This document shows, in pieces, positions 50,147 to 57,763 of a stretch of DNA of 57,763 nt. Numbering within the stretch: the first letter of the stretch is position 1; each line of letters opens with the position of its first letter. The notes beneath the pieces were generated by a model that was not told where the DNA came from, did not search any database, and saw nothing but the letters and a program-made list of their open reading frames with translations. The stretch spans positions 1-57,763 of the forward strand of contig JAJYLB010000023.1 of assembly GCA_021788095.1 (NCBI GenBank). Reading direction: 5' to 3'. Source of the stretch: Acidobacteriota bacterium. Lineage in GTDB: Bacteria; Acidobacteriota; Terriglobia; Acidiferrales; UBA7541. The translations under genes were made by a program, and so were the position numbers.

Positions 50147-53100
50147 CTACCTCCCCGGGTTCACGAACGGCAGGTGGTCGGCGGCGAGGCGGGCGTTGAG
50201 CTGAGCCACCTTCGTCGAGACCAACTGGTTCAGCCGGCTCATCACGCCGTCGAGTTGCTGCTCGAAAATGCCGATGTACTGCATCTGCGGCACCGTCGGC
50301 CGGCCCGTATACCCCGATACCTGTTGCGTCAGCTGCCCGATCCTTGACATCAGATTCAGATGCTCGGGCGAGTACGGCCCTGGCATCAGGTCCTCCCGTA
50401 TCGGCGCCAGCTCCTGCCGTATCTCCTTCGCCAGCGCCAGCGCTTGTTGGTCCGATACGCCCCGCGAAGGCAAAGCAGCCAGTTGCGAATCGAGGCTCTC
50501 GATACGTCCCAGCGCCCCGCGCATCGCGTTCTGCATCCCCAGCAGCCGCAGCATCGCCTCCCGGTACGCCCCCAGGTCCGCCGGCGTCACGTGAATCCGC
50601 GGATTCATCAGCACTTCCAGCTTCTGCGTTTCCGTCTGGCCCAGCGCTTCCAGCCGCACCGTGTACTCGCCCGGCAGCGCCACCATGCTCGGAGCGAATC
50701 CCCCAAACCCTCCCGGTCCGCCCCGCGCACGCCGCGGTGCCGTGCCGCCCCTTCCCGGTCCGCCCGCGCTTCGCGCCCCGGGTCCCGCCGCGGGCGTGCC
50801 GAAGGGATTCTCCCGCAAGTTCCAAACCACCCGATTCACTCCCTCCGCCCCCGGCCCTTCCAGCCGACTGATCGTTTTCCCCGTCGAATCCAGAATCTCC
50901 AGCCGCACCGGCCCTCGCACCGGCTCGCTCAGGTAGTAGTTGATGATCGATCCGTACGGCTTGTTCTGCGCCAGCCACACCGAACCGCTCACCGTGCTCG
51001 TGTCGCTCCACGGCATGTACCGGTAGCAAGGCACCGGCGCAAACAGCGTCACCTTCTGATTCCTCGCCGCCGCTAGCTGCTGTAATGGCGTCACGTCGTC
51101 CAAAATGTAAAACCCTCGCCCGTGCGTCCCGATCACCAGATCGTCGAATCGCGCCTCGACCCGCAAGTCATCCACAGGCACCGGCGGCAATCCCAGCCGC
51201 AGGTCCGTCCAATCCCGCCCGCCGTCAAACGACGCAAAGAACCCCAACTCCGTTCCCGCATACAACAGATCCGCCTGCCGCGGATCCTGCGCGATCACGT
51301 TCACGTAGCTCCGCAAGCCACTCGATATCCGCGTCCACGTCTCGCCAAAGTCGTGCGTCACGTACGCGTACGACCCGAAATCGTTCATCTGGTGACGGTC
51401 GAACGCAACGAATGCCGTCCCCGCCTGGAAATACGACGTGTTCACCGAAGACACCCAACTCGCCGCCGGCAACCCCCCAATGTTCCCCACCACGTTCTTC
51501 CACGTCTTCCCCCCGTCCCGCGTCAACTGCAGGTTGCCGTCGTCCGTGCCTACCCACAAAACGTTCGCGTCCAAAGCACTCTGTGCGATTGCCGTGATCG
51601 TGCAGTGGAATTCCGCCGTCGTGTTGTCGTACGTCACCGGCCCTCCGCTCAGCCCCTCTTCGGCCGGATTGTTCGTCGTCAGGTCGGGGCTGATCGTCTG
51701 CCACGAATAGCCGCCGTCGGTGCTCTTGAACAGTACGTTCGCTCCGTAATAAAGCACGCTGGGATCGGTCGGCGAGAGCAGGAGTGGCGCCGTCCAGTTG
51801 TAGCGGTACTTCATCGCTCCCGCGCCGGCTCCCGCCGTGGCCACCGGATACGGCTCGATCCGGCGCTCCTCATGATTCCGCATATCCACGCTCGTGAGCG
51901 TGTCCTGCGCGTCGAAATAGATGATGTTGGAATCCCGGGGATCGACCGCGACGAAGCTGCCGTCGCCAAAAGGCAGAATGCGCCGCCAGTCGCGGCCTCC
52001 GGCGCCGACTTCGTTCCAGCGCGTGCTCGGCCCTCGCCACACCTCGTGATCCTGGAACCCGCCCAACACGTGGTAGGGAATGTCGTTATCCACCGCCATG
52101 TGGTAGACCTGCGCCATTGGCATGTTGTTCAGGAAATCCCAGTTCCGCCCGCGATCGTTCGAAACGAACAGCCCGCCATCGCTCCCGCTCAGCAGCCGCC
52201 ACGGATTCTTCGGATCGATCCACAGATCGTGGCAATCGCCAAAGAGCTTGTTGTAGGGAATCGAAGTGAAGGTCCGCCCGCCGTCGCTCGAAACCATCAG
52301 CGAGCCGGTCGGCGAGTAGACGCGATTCTCGTCGCTAGGATCGATCCGAATGTTCGTGAAATAGAAGGCGCGCGTATCGATGGTGCGTTCGTCGTTCACC
52401 ATCTCCCAATGCGTCCCGCCGTCTCCCGACCGCCACAGGATCCCTTGCCTCGACTGGATGATCGCGTACACCACCTCCGGATTGCTCCGGCTCACCCGCA
52501 CCCCAATCCGCCCCAGCGTGTCCGTCGGCAACCCGTTCCTCAAGGCCGGGTCCGTCAGCTTCTCCCACGTCTCCCCGCCGTCGCTCGACCGATACAACCC
52601 GCTCCCCGGCCCTCCGCTCCGCAGATGCCACGGCTGCCGCAGGTAGTCCCACATCCCCGCATACACGATGTTCGGATTGTGGTGATCGAGCGCCACGTCG
52701 CTCGCCCCCGTCGTCTCGTTCACGTACAGCACCCGCTTCCACGTCTCCCCCGCGTCCGTCGATCGGTAAATGCCCCGCTCCGTGTTCGGCCCCCATTCGT
52801 GCCCCATCGCCGCCGCAAACACAATCTCCGGGTGCAAGGGGTTCACCACGATCCGCGTGAACCGCTCCGCGTCCTTCAACCCCATGTGCTTCCACGTCGC
52901 CCCCCCATCGAGCGACTTGTAGATCCCATCCCCGTACGACGCGCTGTTCCGCGGGTTCCCTTCCCCCGTACCCAGGTAGATCACGTTGGGATTGTCCGGC
53001 GAGAGCGCTATCGCCCCCACCCCCAGCGTGTTCCCCGTATTGAATATCGATTCGAACGTCACCCCGCCATTCGTCGATTTCCATAACCCGCCCGTCGAGT

Positions 53101-53386
53101 GCCCCGCGTAGAGAATGTAGGGATCGCCCGGAACCCCGACCACGCTCGTCACCCGCCCCCCAAACACCGCCGGGCCAATCGACCGCCAATGCAGCCCGCT
53201 CAGCAGGTCCGGAGACACTTTCACCTGGCCGGGCGCCTGCGCGAAGCACAGCGCCACAAGCGCGAAGAAAGCGGCCAGGCCGCCCGCGACGCGCCAGCCG
53301 CTCCCGAGGAGGCTGCCATTCAACCGGGGAGTTCCTCTGCCTCCTTTGCCTCCTATGTTTCCTGTGCCTCTGCTTCCGCCGCCCAT
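50147..53386 (-). CDS. Secreted BNR/VPS10 sortilin-like propeller protein
   Basis: 1079 residues. ATG 53386 with AAGGAGGAG is preferred to the longer frame. An unusual Gly-rich N-region precedes the hydrophobic signal (GLAAFFALVALCFAQ). The mature part begins LSGLHWRSIGPAVFGGRVTSVVGVPGDP, the start of the large BNR propeller family, with more than ten Asp boxes (STNGGVTF, SLDGGATW, STDAGETW, SSDGGETW, SGDGGTHW, STDGGYSW, SFDGGRDW). A Gly/Arg/Pro-rich linker follows (near 50690-50790), then an Ig-like domain and a C-terminal helical domain (REAMLRLLGMQNAMRGAL..). Often annotated as a glycosyl hydrolase, but no active site is visible. Confidence 0.88.
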   Translation of the reverse strand: MGGGSRGTGNIGGKGGRGTPRLNGSLLGSGWRVAGGLAAFFALVALCFAQAPGQVKVSPDLLSGLHWRSIGPAVFGGRVTSVVGVPGDPYILYAGHSTGGLWKSTNGGVTFESIFNTGNTLGVGAIALSPDNPNVIYLGTGEGNPRNSASYGDGIYKSLDGGATWKHMGLKDAERFTRIVVNPLHPEIVFAAAMGHEWGPNTERGIYRSTDAGETWKRVLYVNETTGASDVALDHHNPNIVYAGMWDYLRQPWHLRSGGPGSGLYRSSDGGETWEKLTDPALRNGLPTDTLGRIGVRVSRSNPEVVYAIIQSRQGILWRSGDGGTHWEMVNDERTIDTRAFYFTNIRIDPSDENRVYSPTGSLMVSSDGGRTFTSIPYNKLFGDCHDLWIDPKNPWRLLSGSDGGLFVSNDRGRNWDFLNNMPMAQVYHMAVDNDIPYHVLGGFQDHEVWRGPSTRWNEVGAGGRDWRRILPFGDGSFVAVDPRDSNIIYFDAQDTLTSVDMRNHEERRIEPYPVATAGAGAGAMKYRYNWTAPLLLSPTDPSVLYYGANVLFKSTDGGYSWQTISPDLTTNNPAEEGLSGGPVTYDNTTAEFHCTITAIAQSALDANVLWVGTDDGNLQLTRDGGKTWKNVVGNIGGLPAASWVSSVNTSYFQAGTAFVAFDRHQMNDFGSYAYVTHDFGETWTRISSGLRSYVNVIAQDPRQADLLYAGTELGFFASFDGGRDWTDLRLGLPPVPVDDLRVEARFDDLVIGTHGRGFYILDDVTPLQQLAAARNQKVTLFAPVPCYRYMPWSDTSTVSGSVWLAQNKPYGSIINYYLSEPVRGPVRLEILDSTGKTISRLEGPGAEGVNRVVWNLRENPFGTPAAGPGARSAGGPGRGGTAPRRARGGPGGFGGFAPSMVALPGEYTVRLEALGQTETQKLEVLMNPRIHVTPADLGAYREAMLRLLGMQNAMRGALGRIESLDSQLAALPSRGVSDQQALALAKEIRQELAPIREDLMPGPYSPEHLNLMSRIGQLTQQVSGYTGRPTVPQMQYIGIFEQQLDGVMSRLNQLVSTKVAQLNARLAADHLPFVNPGR

Positions 53387-53457
53387 GGCTCCTCCTTCGA
53401 AACGCACCGCTTCCCTTCGCAACGGATTATCACCGTCTGGTGGCTGCCGCCCTCGGC

Positions 53458-54912
53458 TCACTTCTTCGCGGCAAAATCGGCTACGCCAACCTGGATTTGA
53501 GTGCCCGCGTATTTTTCAAATTCCGCTCTGTTCGCGGCTGACGGGCGGCCGGGCGCGAATGGGGGCATGGGGCCCGGCGGCGGCGCGGGCTTGACGGTCC
53601 ACACCCCGTAGACGCGTCCATCCAGCGCGGCAATGCCGGTGTAATCGCCCATGAAAGCGCTTCGGCCGGCCATCTGGTCGGTGAAAGGCGTCTCCGTCCA
53701 CGCATAGTTCTGGAAGGAGCGGCCGCCGTCGGTCGAGCGGGCGAGCGCGACGATTTGGCTCCGGTTCGTGGGATCGCCGCGGCGATCGTAGAAGAGGACG
53801 TAGGCGTCCCCGGTCGAGGGATCGACGGCAAGCCATTGGAAGAAATGGTCGGTGCCGTCGTGCGCCGGGTCGGCGTTCACCTTGACGGCAGGCGACCACG
53901 TGCGGCCGCGATTCGCCGAAGTCGAGCAGAAAACGTCGACTTCGCCGTAACGATAATCCGACCACGTGACGAACAGGCGCCCGCTTCGGGGATCGATGCC
54001 GATCTGCGCGAAGCCGTTGGCGCGCGGCACTGCTTCCACGCCAAAGGCTGGGGGCCCCGTCGAGATGATTTCGCGGGGCCGGGCGAAGCTGCGGCCGCCG
54101 TCGTGGGAATCGGTGAAGACGACGTGCGTGCCGTTGTTCCAAACCACGTACAACGTGCTACGAGGACCAACCGCCCCGTCGAATCCCTCGAGCCCGCCGT
54201 TGTCGTCGCGAGGCAAACCGGGGCCGTCGTCGATTTCGATTGGCTGAGACCACGTCGCGCCGCCATCCGTCGAGCGAGTGAACATGATGAGCGAGCCGGT
54301 AAGGGTCCAGCGGGTCCAGCCGATATAGAGATTGCCGGCAGAGGGGCCATGGCTGTCGTCGGCGACGATGTAGGGTTTGTCTTCCCAAGGCACGCCGGGC
54401 TCGGTGGGGTGGTGGATCACGGAGATATCGTCCTTCTCCCAGGTCTTGCCGCCATCGAGCGACCGGCGAACGTACAAACCGTTGCGCGAAGAGTTGTGTC
54501 CCCAGTAGCCGAATGTGCCGAGCTTATCGAAAGCCATGTAACACAGGATGGCGTGCCCGCGAGCGTCGTAGACCACCGAAACGTCTCCCGAAACGCGGTA
54601 CCGGGTCGAAGCGGTCCCGGTCGCCAACTGCCAGTGGCGACCGGCATCGAGCGAGTAGGCGATATGCGCGTTGTCCTGATAGGCGGCAACGACCTGTTGG
54701 GGATCGCGCGGGTTGACGGCGATGGAAGGCTCGGTGAAAAAGCCCGGATCCGGCGTCACCGTGGTGACTGCGGCTCCCGGCGCCGGCTCGAGCGTCTGAG
54801 CGCGGCCACGCGAAGCCAGCAGCAAGAGCCCCAGCAGGACTAACAAACCCACCCAAAGGACCGCCCTGCCATTGCCCTCCCGCCGAAGCAAGAGTGAAGA
54901 TTGCGTCGTCAC
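53458..54912 (-). CDS. Secreted sialidase-fold (BNR) protein
   Basis: 484 residues. The start is GTG 54912, which has GGAGG 7-8 bases upstream and leads to a signal peptide (LWVGLLVLLGLLLLASRGRAQ). Longer frames give repeat-derived sequence. Six-bladed propeller with Asp boxes (SLDGGKTW, STDGGATW, SHDGGRSF, SANRGRTW, STDGGRSF) and conserved blade starts FTEPSIAVNPRDPQQVVAAY, WEDKPYIVADD, FVTWSDYRYGEVDVFCS. The similarity is to exo-alpha-sialidase-like proteins, but the Arg triad was not confirmed. It is 71 bases upstream of the VPS10-like gene on the same strand, so cotranscription is likely. Confidence 0.85.
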   Translation of the reverse strand: MTTQSSLLLRREGNGRAVLWVGLLVLLGLLLLASRGRAQTLEPAPGAAVTTVTPDPGFFTEPSIAVNPRDPQQVVAAYQDNAHIAYSLDAGRHWQLATGTASTRYRVSGDVSVVYDARGHAILCYMAFDKLGTFGYWGHNSSRNGLYVRRSLDGGKTWEKDDISVIHHPTEPGVPWEDKPYIVADDSHGPSAGNLYIGWTRWTLTGSLIMFTRSTDGGATWSQPIEIDDGPGLPRDDNGGLEGFDGAVGPRSTLYVVWNNGTHVVFTDSHDGGRSFARPREIISTGPPAFGVEAVPRANGFAQIGIDPRSGRLFVTWSDYRYGEVDVFCSTSANRGRTWSPAVKVNADPAHDGTDHFFQWLAVDPSTGDAYVLFYDRRGDPTNRSQIVALARSTDGGRSFQNYAWTETPFTDQMAGRSAFMGDYTGIAALDGRVYGVWTVKPAPPPGPMPPFAPGRPSAANRAEFEKYAGTQIQVGVADFAAKK

Positions 54913-55340
54913 CGGTTCCCTCCTTGGCCAACCCCCGCTGTTTCGCTCCCCCGCGCCTTGTAAAGCCGCCGCCCTGCAGGAGCCGGTAGCACAGCCATTC
55001 CTGGCTGTGCGCCTTTCCCTCCGCGCCAGATCAAAGCCCGCACAGGCAAGTCCCCATGGTTCGGGAGCCCGTGCTACGAGTGCCGGCGGGCCTCTCCTGG
55101 CTGCGTGGCCTCCCGCACCCTGGTTATTCCTCGTAGGGGCGACCCTTGTGGTCGCCCCGGGGTAGGAGCGAGGCCTGCCCCTACCCCACACAGGCTGAAG
55201 AGTCTGTGTGGCAACTGGCGGATGCAGCCCTCAGCGGCTAAAGCCGCGTTGATGGGCAAGGACTTTCGGCACGGCTGAAGCCGTGCCCTTTCGTAAAACC
55301 TGGGTTGCCACACAGACTCTGAAGCCTGTGCTACTTCCTC
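54913..55340. repeat. Dense cluster of five or more interspersed palindromes
   Basis: Gene-free. In order: GCACAGCCA-TTCC-TGGCTGTGC (54989-55010); GGGGCGACC-CTTGT-GGTCGCCCC (55136-55158); CCACACAG...CTGTGTGG (about 55186-55211); GCGGC-TAAA-GCCGC (55234-55247); GGCACGGC-TGAA-GCCGTGCC (55268-55287); and the 34-base copy of the 76-109 repeat (55304-55337). Several also occur in other gaps of this window. Confidence 0.85.
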
Positions 55341-57713
55341 TTACCTCATGAAGTTCAGCGGAGCCTGATGAATCACGAAATTCTCAGGCGGCTCGACTCC
55401 GAGCAAGTGGCGCACGAAATAGTTCCACCGCTGAAGCGACACGTACAGAGCGTGCGGACCGCTGTCGCCGTGGTACATGTTCGGCACGATATACATGTTG
55501 AAGGGCAAGTTGGCCGTCATGAGCGCGTCCACCAAGTGCATCGTCTCGGTGGGATTGACGTTGTCGTCGATGTCCCCGTGGATCAGCAGCAGGTGTCCTA
55601 TGTGGTGGCCCTGTAATCCCAAAGCCAGCGTTTGGTTCGCCTGCTCTTCGTAGTCCTTCCCCACCGGCCAGCCCTGATAGAGTTCGTTCCACCAAGCCTT
55701 ATCCAGGCGAGGATCGTGATCGCCCGAAGTCGAGACGCAGACTTTGTAGAAGTCGGGGAACTGCAGGAAGGCGTGCGCAGAACCGTAGCCCCCCGCCGAC
55801 GTCCCGAAGATCCCCACCCGCGTGACGTCCATCCACGGATACTTCGCGGCCATCTGCTTGATCAGGTCCACGTGGTCGATGAAGACGTTCCCCATGTTGT
55901 GATAGGAGAAGTCGTGGAACGCCCGCGAGCGGCCCGTGGTGCCCCGGCCATCCATCATCACGACGACGAACCCCAGCTCCGCCATCGACTGCAGCCGAAG
56001 CGCCGCGCTGAAGCTCTTCGGGGCAAAGAAGCCCTGCGGCCCCGTATAGATGTTTTCGACGATCGGGTATTTCTTCGCGGGATCGAAGTGGGTGGGCCGG
56101 ACGATGACTCCGTAAATATCGGTCTTGCCGTCGGCGGCCTTGCCCTCGAAGTTGATCGCAGGCACCCAGCCCTGCTGGGTCAGCCAAGTGGTGTCCGTGC
56201 GACCCAGTTCTCGCACCACCGACCCGTCGCTCGTCTTGCGCAGCACCGACGCGCCGGGATCGGCGGGAGTCGAGTAGTTATCGACGACGTACTTGCCGTC
56301 GGGCGAAACGCTCGCGGTGTGATTGGCGTCGCCCGGCGTGAGCAGCTTCATGGCCGTGCCGTCGAGATTCACGCGATAGAGCTGGGTGTAGTAGGGATCC
56401 ATCTTCGGATCGACCCCGCCGGCCAGGAAATAGACCTGACGCGTCTTCTCATCCACGGAAACGATCTGCCGCACCACCCAATCGCCGTGGGTCACCTGAT
56501 CGATCAACTTGCCGGTCGCCGTGTCGTAGAGATAGAGCTGGTTCCAACCGCTGCGCGCGGAAGCCCAGAGGAACTCCTTGTGGCCGTCGACGAACCGGAA
56601 CAGGCTCTCGCCGGTGTCGACGTAGGGATAGGGCTTGGCTTCTTCACGAAACACGACCTTTTGCACGCCCGTACCCGCGTTCACTTCCCGCAGATCGATG
56701 TACTTCTCTCCCCGGCCGTCGTAGCGGTACCACACCGTGTCGTTATCGAGCCACTGGAAGCCCGGCCCACCTTGGAATTGAAGCTCGAGCGGCGGCGTAT
56801 CGACCTTCACTCGCTTCCCCGTTTGGACGTCGAAGATCACCGGATACGCCTTGGGCAAGTTCTCCCCTGGCAGCGGATAAACGTAGTTGTAGGCCATCGG
56901 CCGAAGCTGGTTCGGGGGAACGAACTGGATGCTGTTGTAGCGGCCCGAGCCTCGCGAGTCCAGCCGATAGGTGACGAGCTTGGTCGAGTCGGGCGACCAG
57001 AAAACCGCGGGCCGCTCCTTAACGCGGTTCCCATTCGATACGCCCTGCGTCACCAGCACGCGCAGATCCGGCAGCGGCGTCGCGTAATCGTCGCCGGGAA
57101 CGCCGTCGCGCGTGAGCCGCGAGACGGCCCCGGTGGGCACGTAGCGCACGTAGAGGTTGTGGTCCCTCACGAACGCCGCCCAGTGGCCGTCGGGCGAAAC
57201 GTTCTCATACGCTTCCGGCCCCGTAGGGGCAGGGGGCGGACCAAACCGGAAGCGCGGGAACAGTTCAGGAATCTGCGGCCCCTCCGTGCAGTCGTATGTC
57301 GAAAGCGAGCAGGTCCAGCCGGAATTATTGAAGTTGAACTGGATGCCCTGCTCGTTCTCGGTGTACCGGAAGCTGAAAAACGGGAGATTCTCCGCCCGCA
57401 CCGGCCTATGCGCCGCGCGAGAGAGCCCCTCAGCCAGTTTCGCCTGATCGAAGGCCGGCCCGGTGGTGTTGTGGGCGGCGTCGACCAGAATAAACTGGCT
57501 TCCTTCCGGACCCCTCTTGAGGTACCAGAAGCGGTCCGAGCTGCCCACCCAGTTGGCCTGCACTTCGGCCGCGTTGAAATGCCTCGCCAGGTTTCCGCCT
57601 AGAAACGTTTCGGCGTTCTGATAATCCGCCAGCGTGCCTTGCGCCCGCGCCGTTACGGGCCCGAGCGCCAGGAAGAGAGCGGGCAGTATCCAACGGCCAA
57701 GTTTCGATGCCAT
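55341..57713 (-). CDS. Dipeptidyl peptidase IV-like serine peptidase (family S9B), secreted
   Basis: 790 residues from ATG 57713 (GAGGAAA about 8 bases upstream). Signal peptide (WILPALFLALGPVTARAQ), an eight-bladed DPPIV-type propeller (VFWSPDSTKLVTYRLDSRG, SVSPDGKYVVDNYSTP), then an alpha/beta hydrolase domain with nucleophile GTSAGGYGS, acid in GDIDDNVNPTETM, and His in MYHGDSGPH. All three catalytic residues are in place. It removes dipeptides, typically after proline, from peptides in the periplasm. Together with the neighbouring secreted propellers it points to a scavenging lifestyle; cotranscription with them is not supported because the repeat cluster lies between. Confidence 0.92.
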   Translation of the reverse strand: MASKLGRWILPALFLALGPVTARAQGTLADYQNAETFLGGNLARHFNAAEVQANWVGSSDRFWYLKRGPEGSQFILVDAAHNTTGPAFDQAKLAEGLSRAAHRPVRAENLPFFSFRYTENEQGIQFNFNNSGWTCSLSTYDCTEGPQIPELFPRFRFGPPPAPTGPEAYENVSPDGHWAAFVRDHNLYVRYVPTGAVSRLTRDGVPGDDYATPLPDLRVLVTQGVSNGNRVKERPAVFWSPDSTKLVTYRLDSRGSGRYNSIQFVPPNQLRPMAYNYVYPLPGENLPKAYPVIFDVQTGKRVKVDTPPLELQFQGGPGFQWLDNDTVWYRYDGRGEKYIDLREVNAGTGVQKVVFREEAKPYPYVDTGESLFRFVDGHKEFLWASARSGWNQLYLYDTATGKLIDQVTHGDWVVRQIVSVDEKTRQVYFLAGGVDPKMDPYYTQLYRVNLDGTAMKLLTPGDANHTASVSPDGKYVVDNYSTPADPGASVLRKTSDGSVVRELGRTDTTWLTQQGWVPAINFEGKAADGKTDIYGVIVRPTHFDPAKKYPIVENIYTGPQGFFAPKSFSAALRLQSMAELGFVVVMMDGRGTTGRSRAFHDFSYHNMGNVFIDHVDLIKQMAAKYPWMDVTRVGIFGTSAGGYGSAHAFLQFPDFYKVCVSTSGDHDPRLDKAWWNELYQGWPVGKDYEEQANQTLALGLQGHHIGHLLLIHGDIDDNVNPTETMHLVDALMTANLPFNMYIVPNMYHGDSGPHALYVSLQRWNYFVRHLLGVEPPENFVIHQAPLNFMR

Positions 57714-57763
57714 TTTGTATTTCCTCTTTTCTTGGGATTCGCCGCGCATGCGCGCGGAAGATC

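Noticed and set aside
51122..53086. A 654-residue plus-strand frame rich in Arg/Pro/His
   Set aside because: Antisense to the VPS10-like propeller gene; composition is that of a shadow frame.
55632..57602. A 656-residue plus-strand frame
   Set aside because: Antisense to the S9B peptidase, whose catalytic triad is clear.
1..57763. tRNA, rRNA or replication origin
   Set aside because: No acceptor-stem/T-loop pattern, rRNA segment or DnaA-box cluster was recognised on either strand.

Overview
The window (about 58 kb, GC-rich) looks like the chromosome of an Acidobacteriota member, of the Solibacter/Bryobacter kind. The evidence is gene content: a VWFA-related acidobacterial protein coupled to an Oar-like TonB receptor with an N-terminal carboxypeptidase-regulatory domain, membrane one-component regulators (winged helix + TPR, MerR-like HTH + TolB propeller), many secreted BNR/sortilin-type propellers, and numerous short palindromic repeats between genes. 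No rRNA, tRNA, CRISPR array or complete transposon was seen. A likely transposase N-terminus runs off the left edge.

Layout. 0.2-10 kb: NtrC-type regulator with an atypical receiver, a glycine-zipper lipoprotein and its distant relative, a BNR propeller, an OmpA-like outer membrane protein and glycine oxidase ThiO. 10-19.3 kb: secreted proteins, a short-form 2-oxoglutarate dehydrogenase E1 (sucA), an archaeal-type glucose dehydrogenase and a RocA-type P5C dehydrogenase. 19.5-31.4 kb: a frameshifted winged-helix/TPR regulator, then a carbohydrate block (GH3 beta-glucosidase translationally coupled to a GH98-like protein, a propeller protein, a TolB-type regulator and a Tat-exported GH63/MGH1-like glycosidase). 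31.4-36.9 kb: bioenergetics, with cydA-cydB (short Q-loop bd oxidase) and a three-gene pntA1-pntA2-pntB transhydrogenase operon. 37-47.5 kb: small secreted proteins, DoxX with a cNMP-binding/DUF1003 protein, the TonB receptor/VWFA pair and a diiron-ferritin/VIT1 fusion.

47.5-50.1 kb is a small accessory island. It holds an orphan, frameshifted CopG-type antitoxin and a compact restriction-modification locus. A PD-(D/E)xK-like nuclease is translationally coupled to a small excisionase-like HTH protein, and both diverge from a TSPPY-type DNA methyltransferase. The intervening promoter carries a palindrome over its -35 box and predicts a leaderless methyltransferase mRNA. This is the best candidate in the window for an undescribed regulatory arrangement.

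50.1-57.7 kb: two more BNR propeller proteins and an S9B dipeptidyl peptidase, separated by a dense cluster of interspersed palindromes. Several start codons were moved inward from the longest open frame because a good Shine-Dalgarno sequence and a signal peptide support the internal start.
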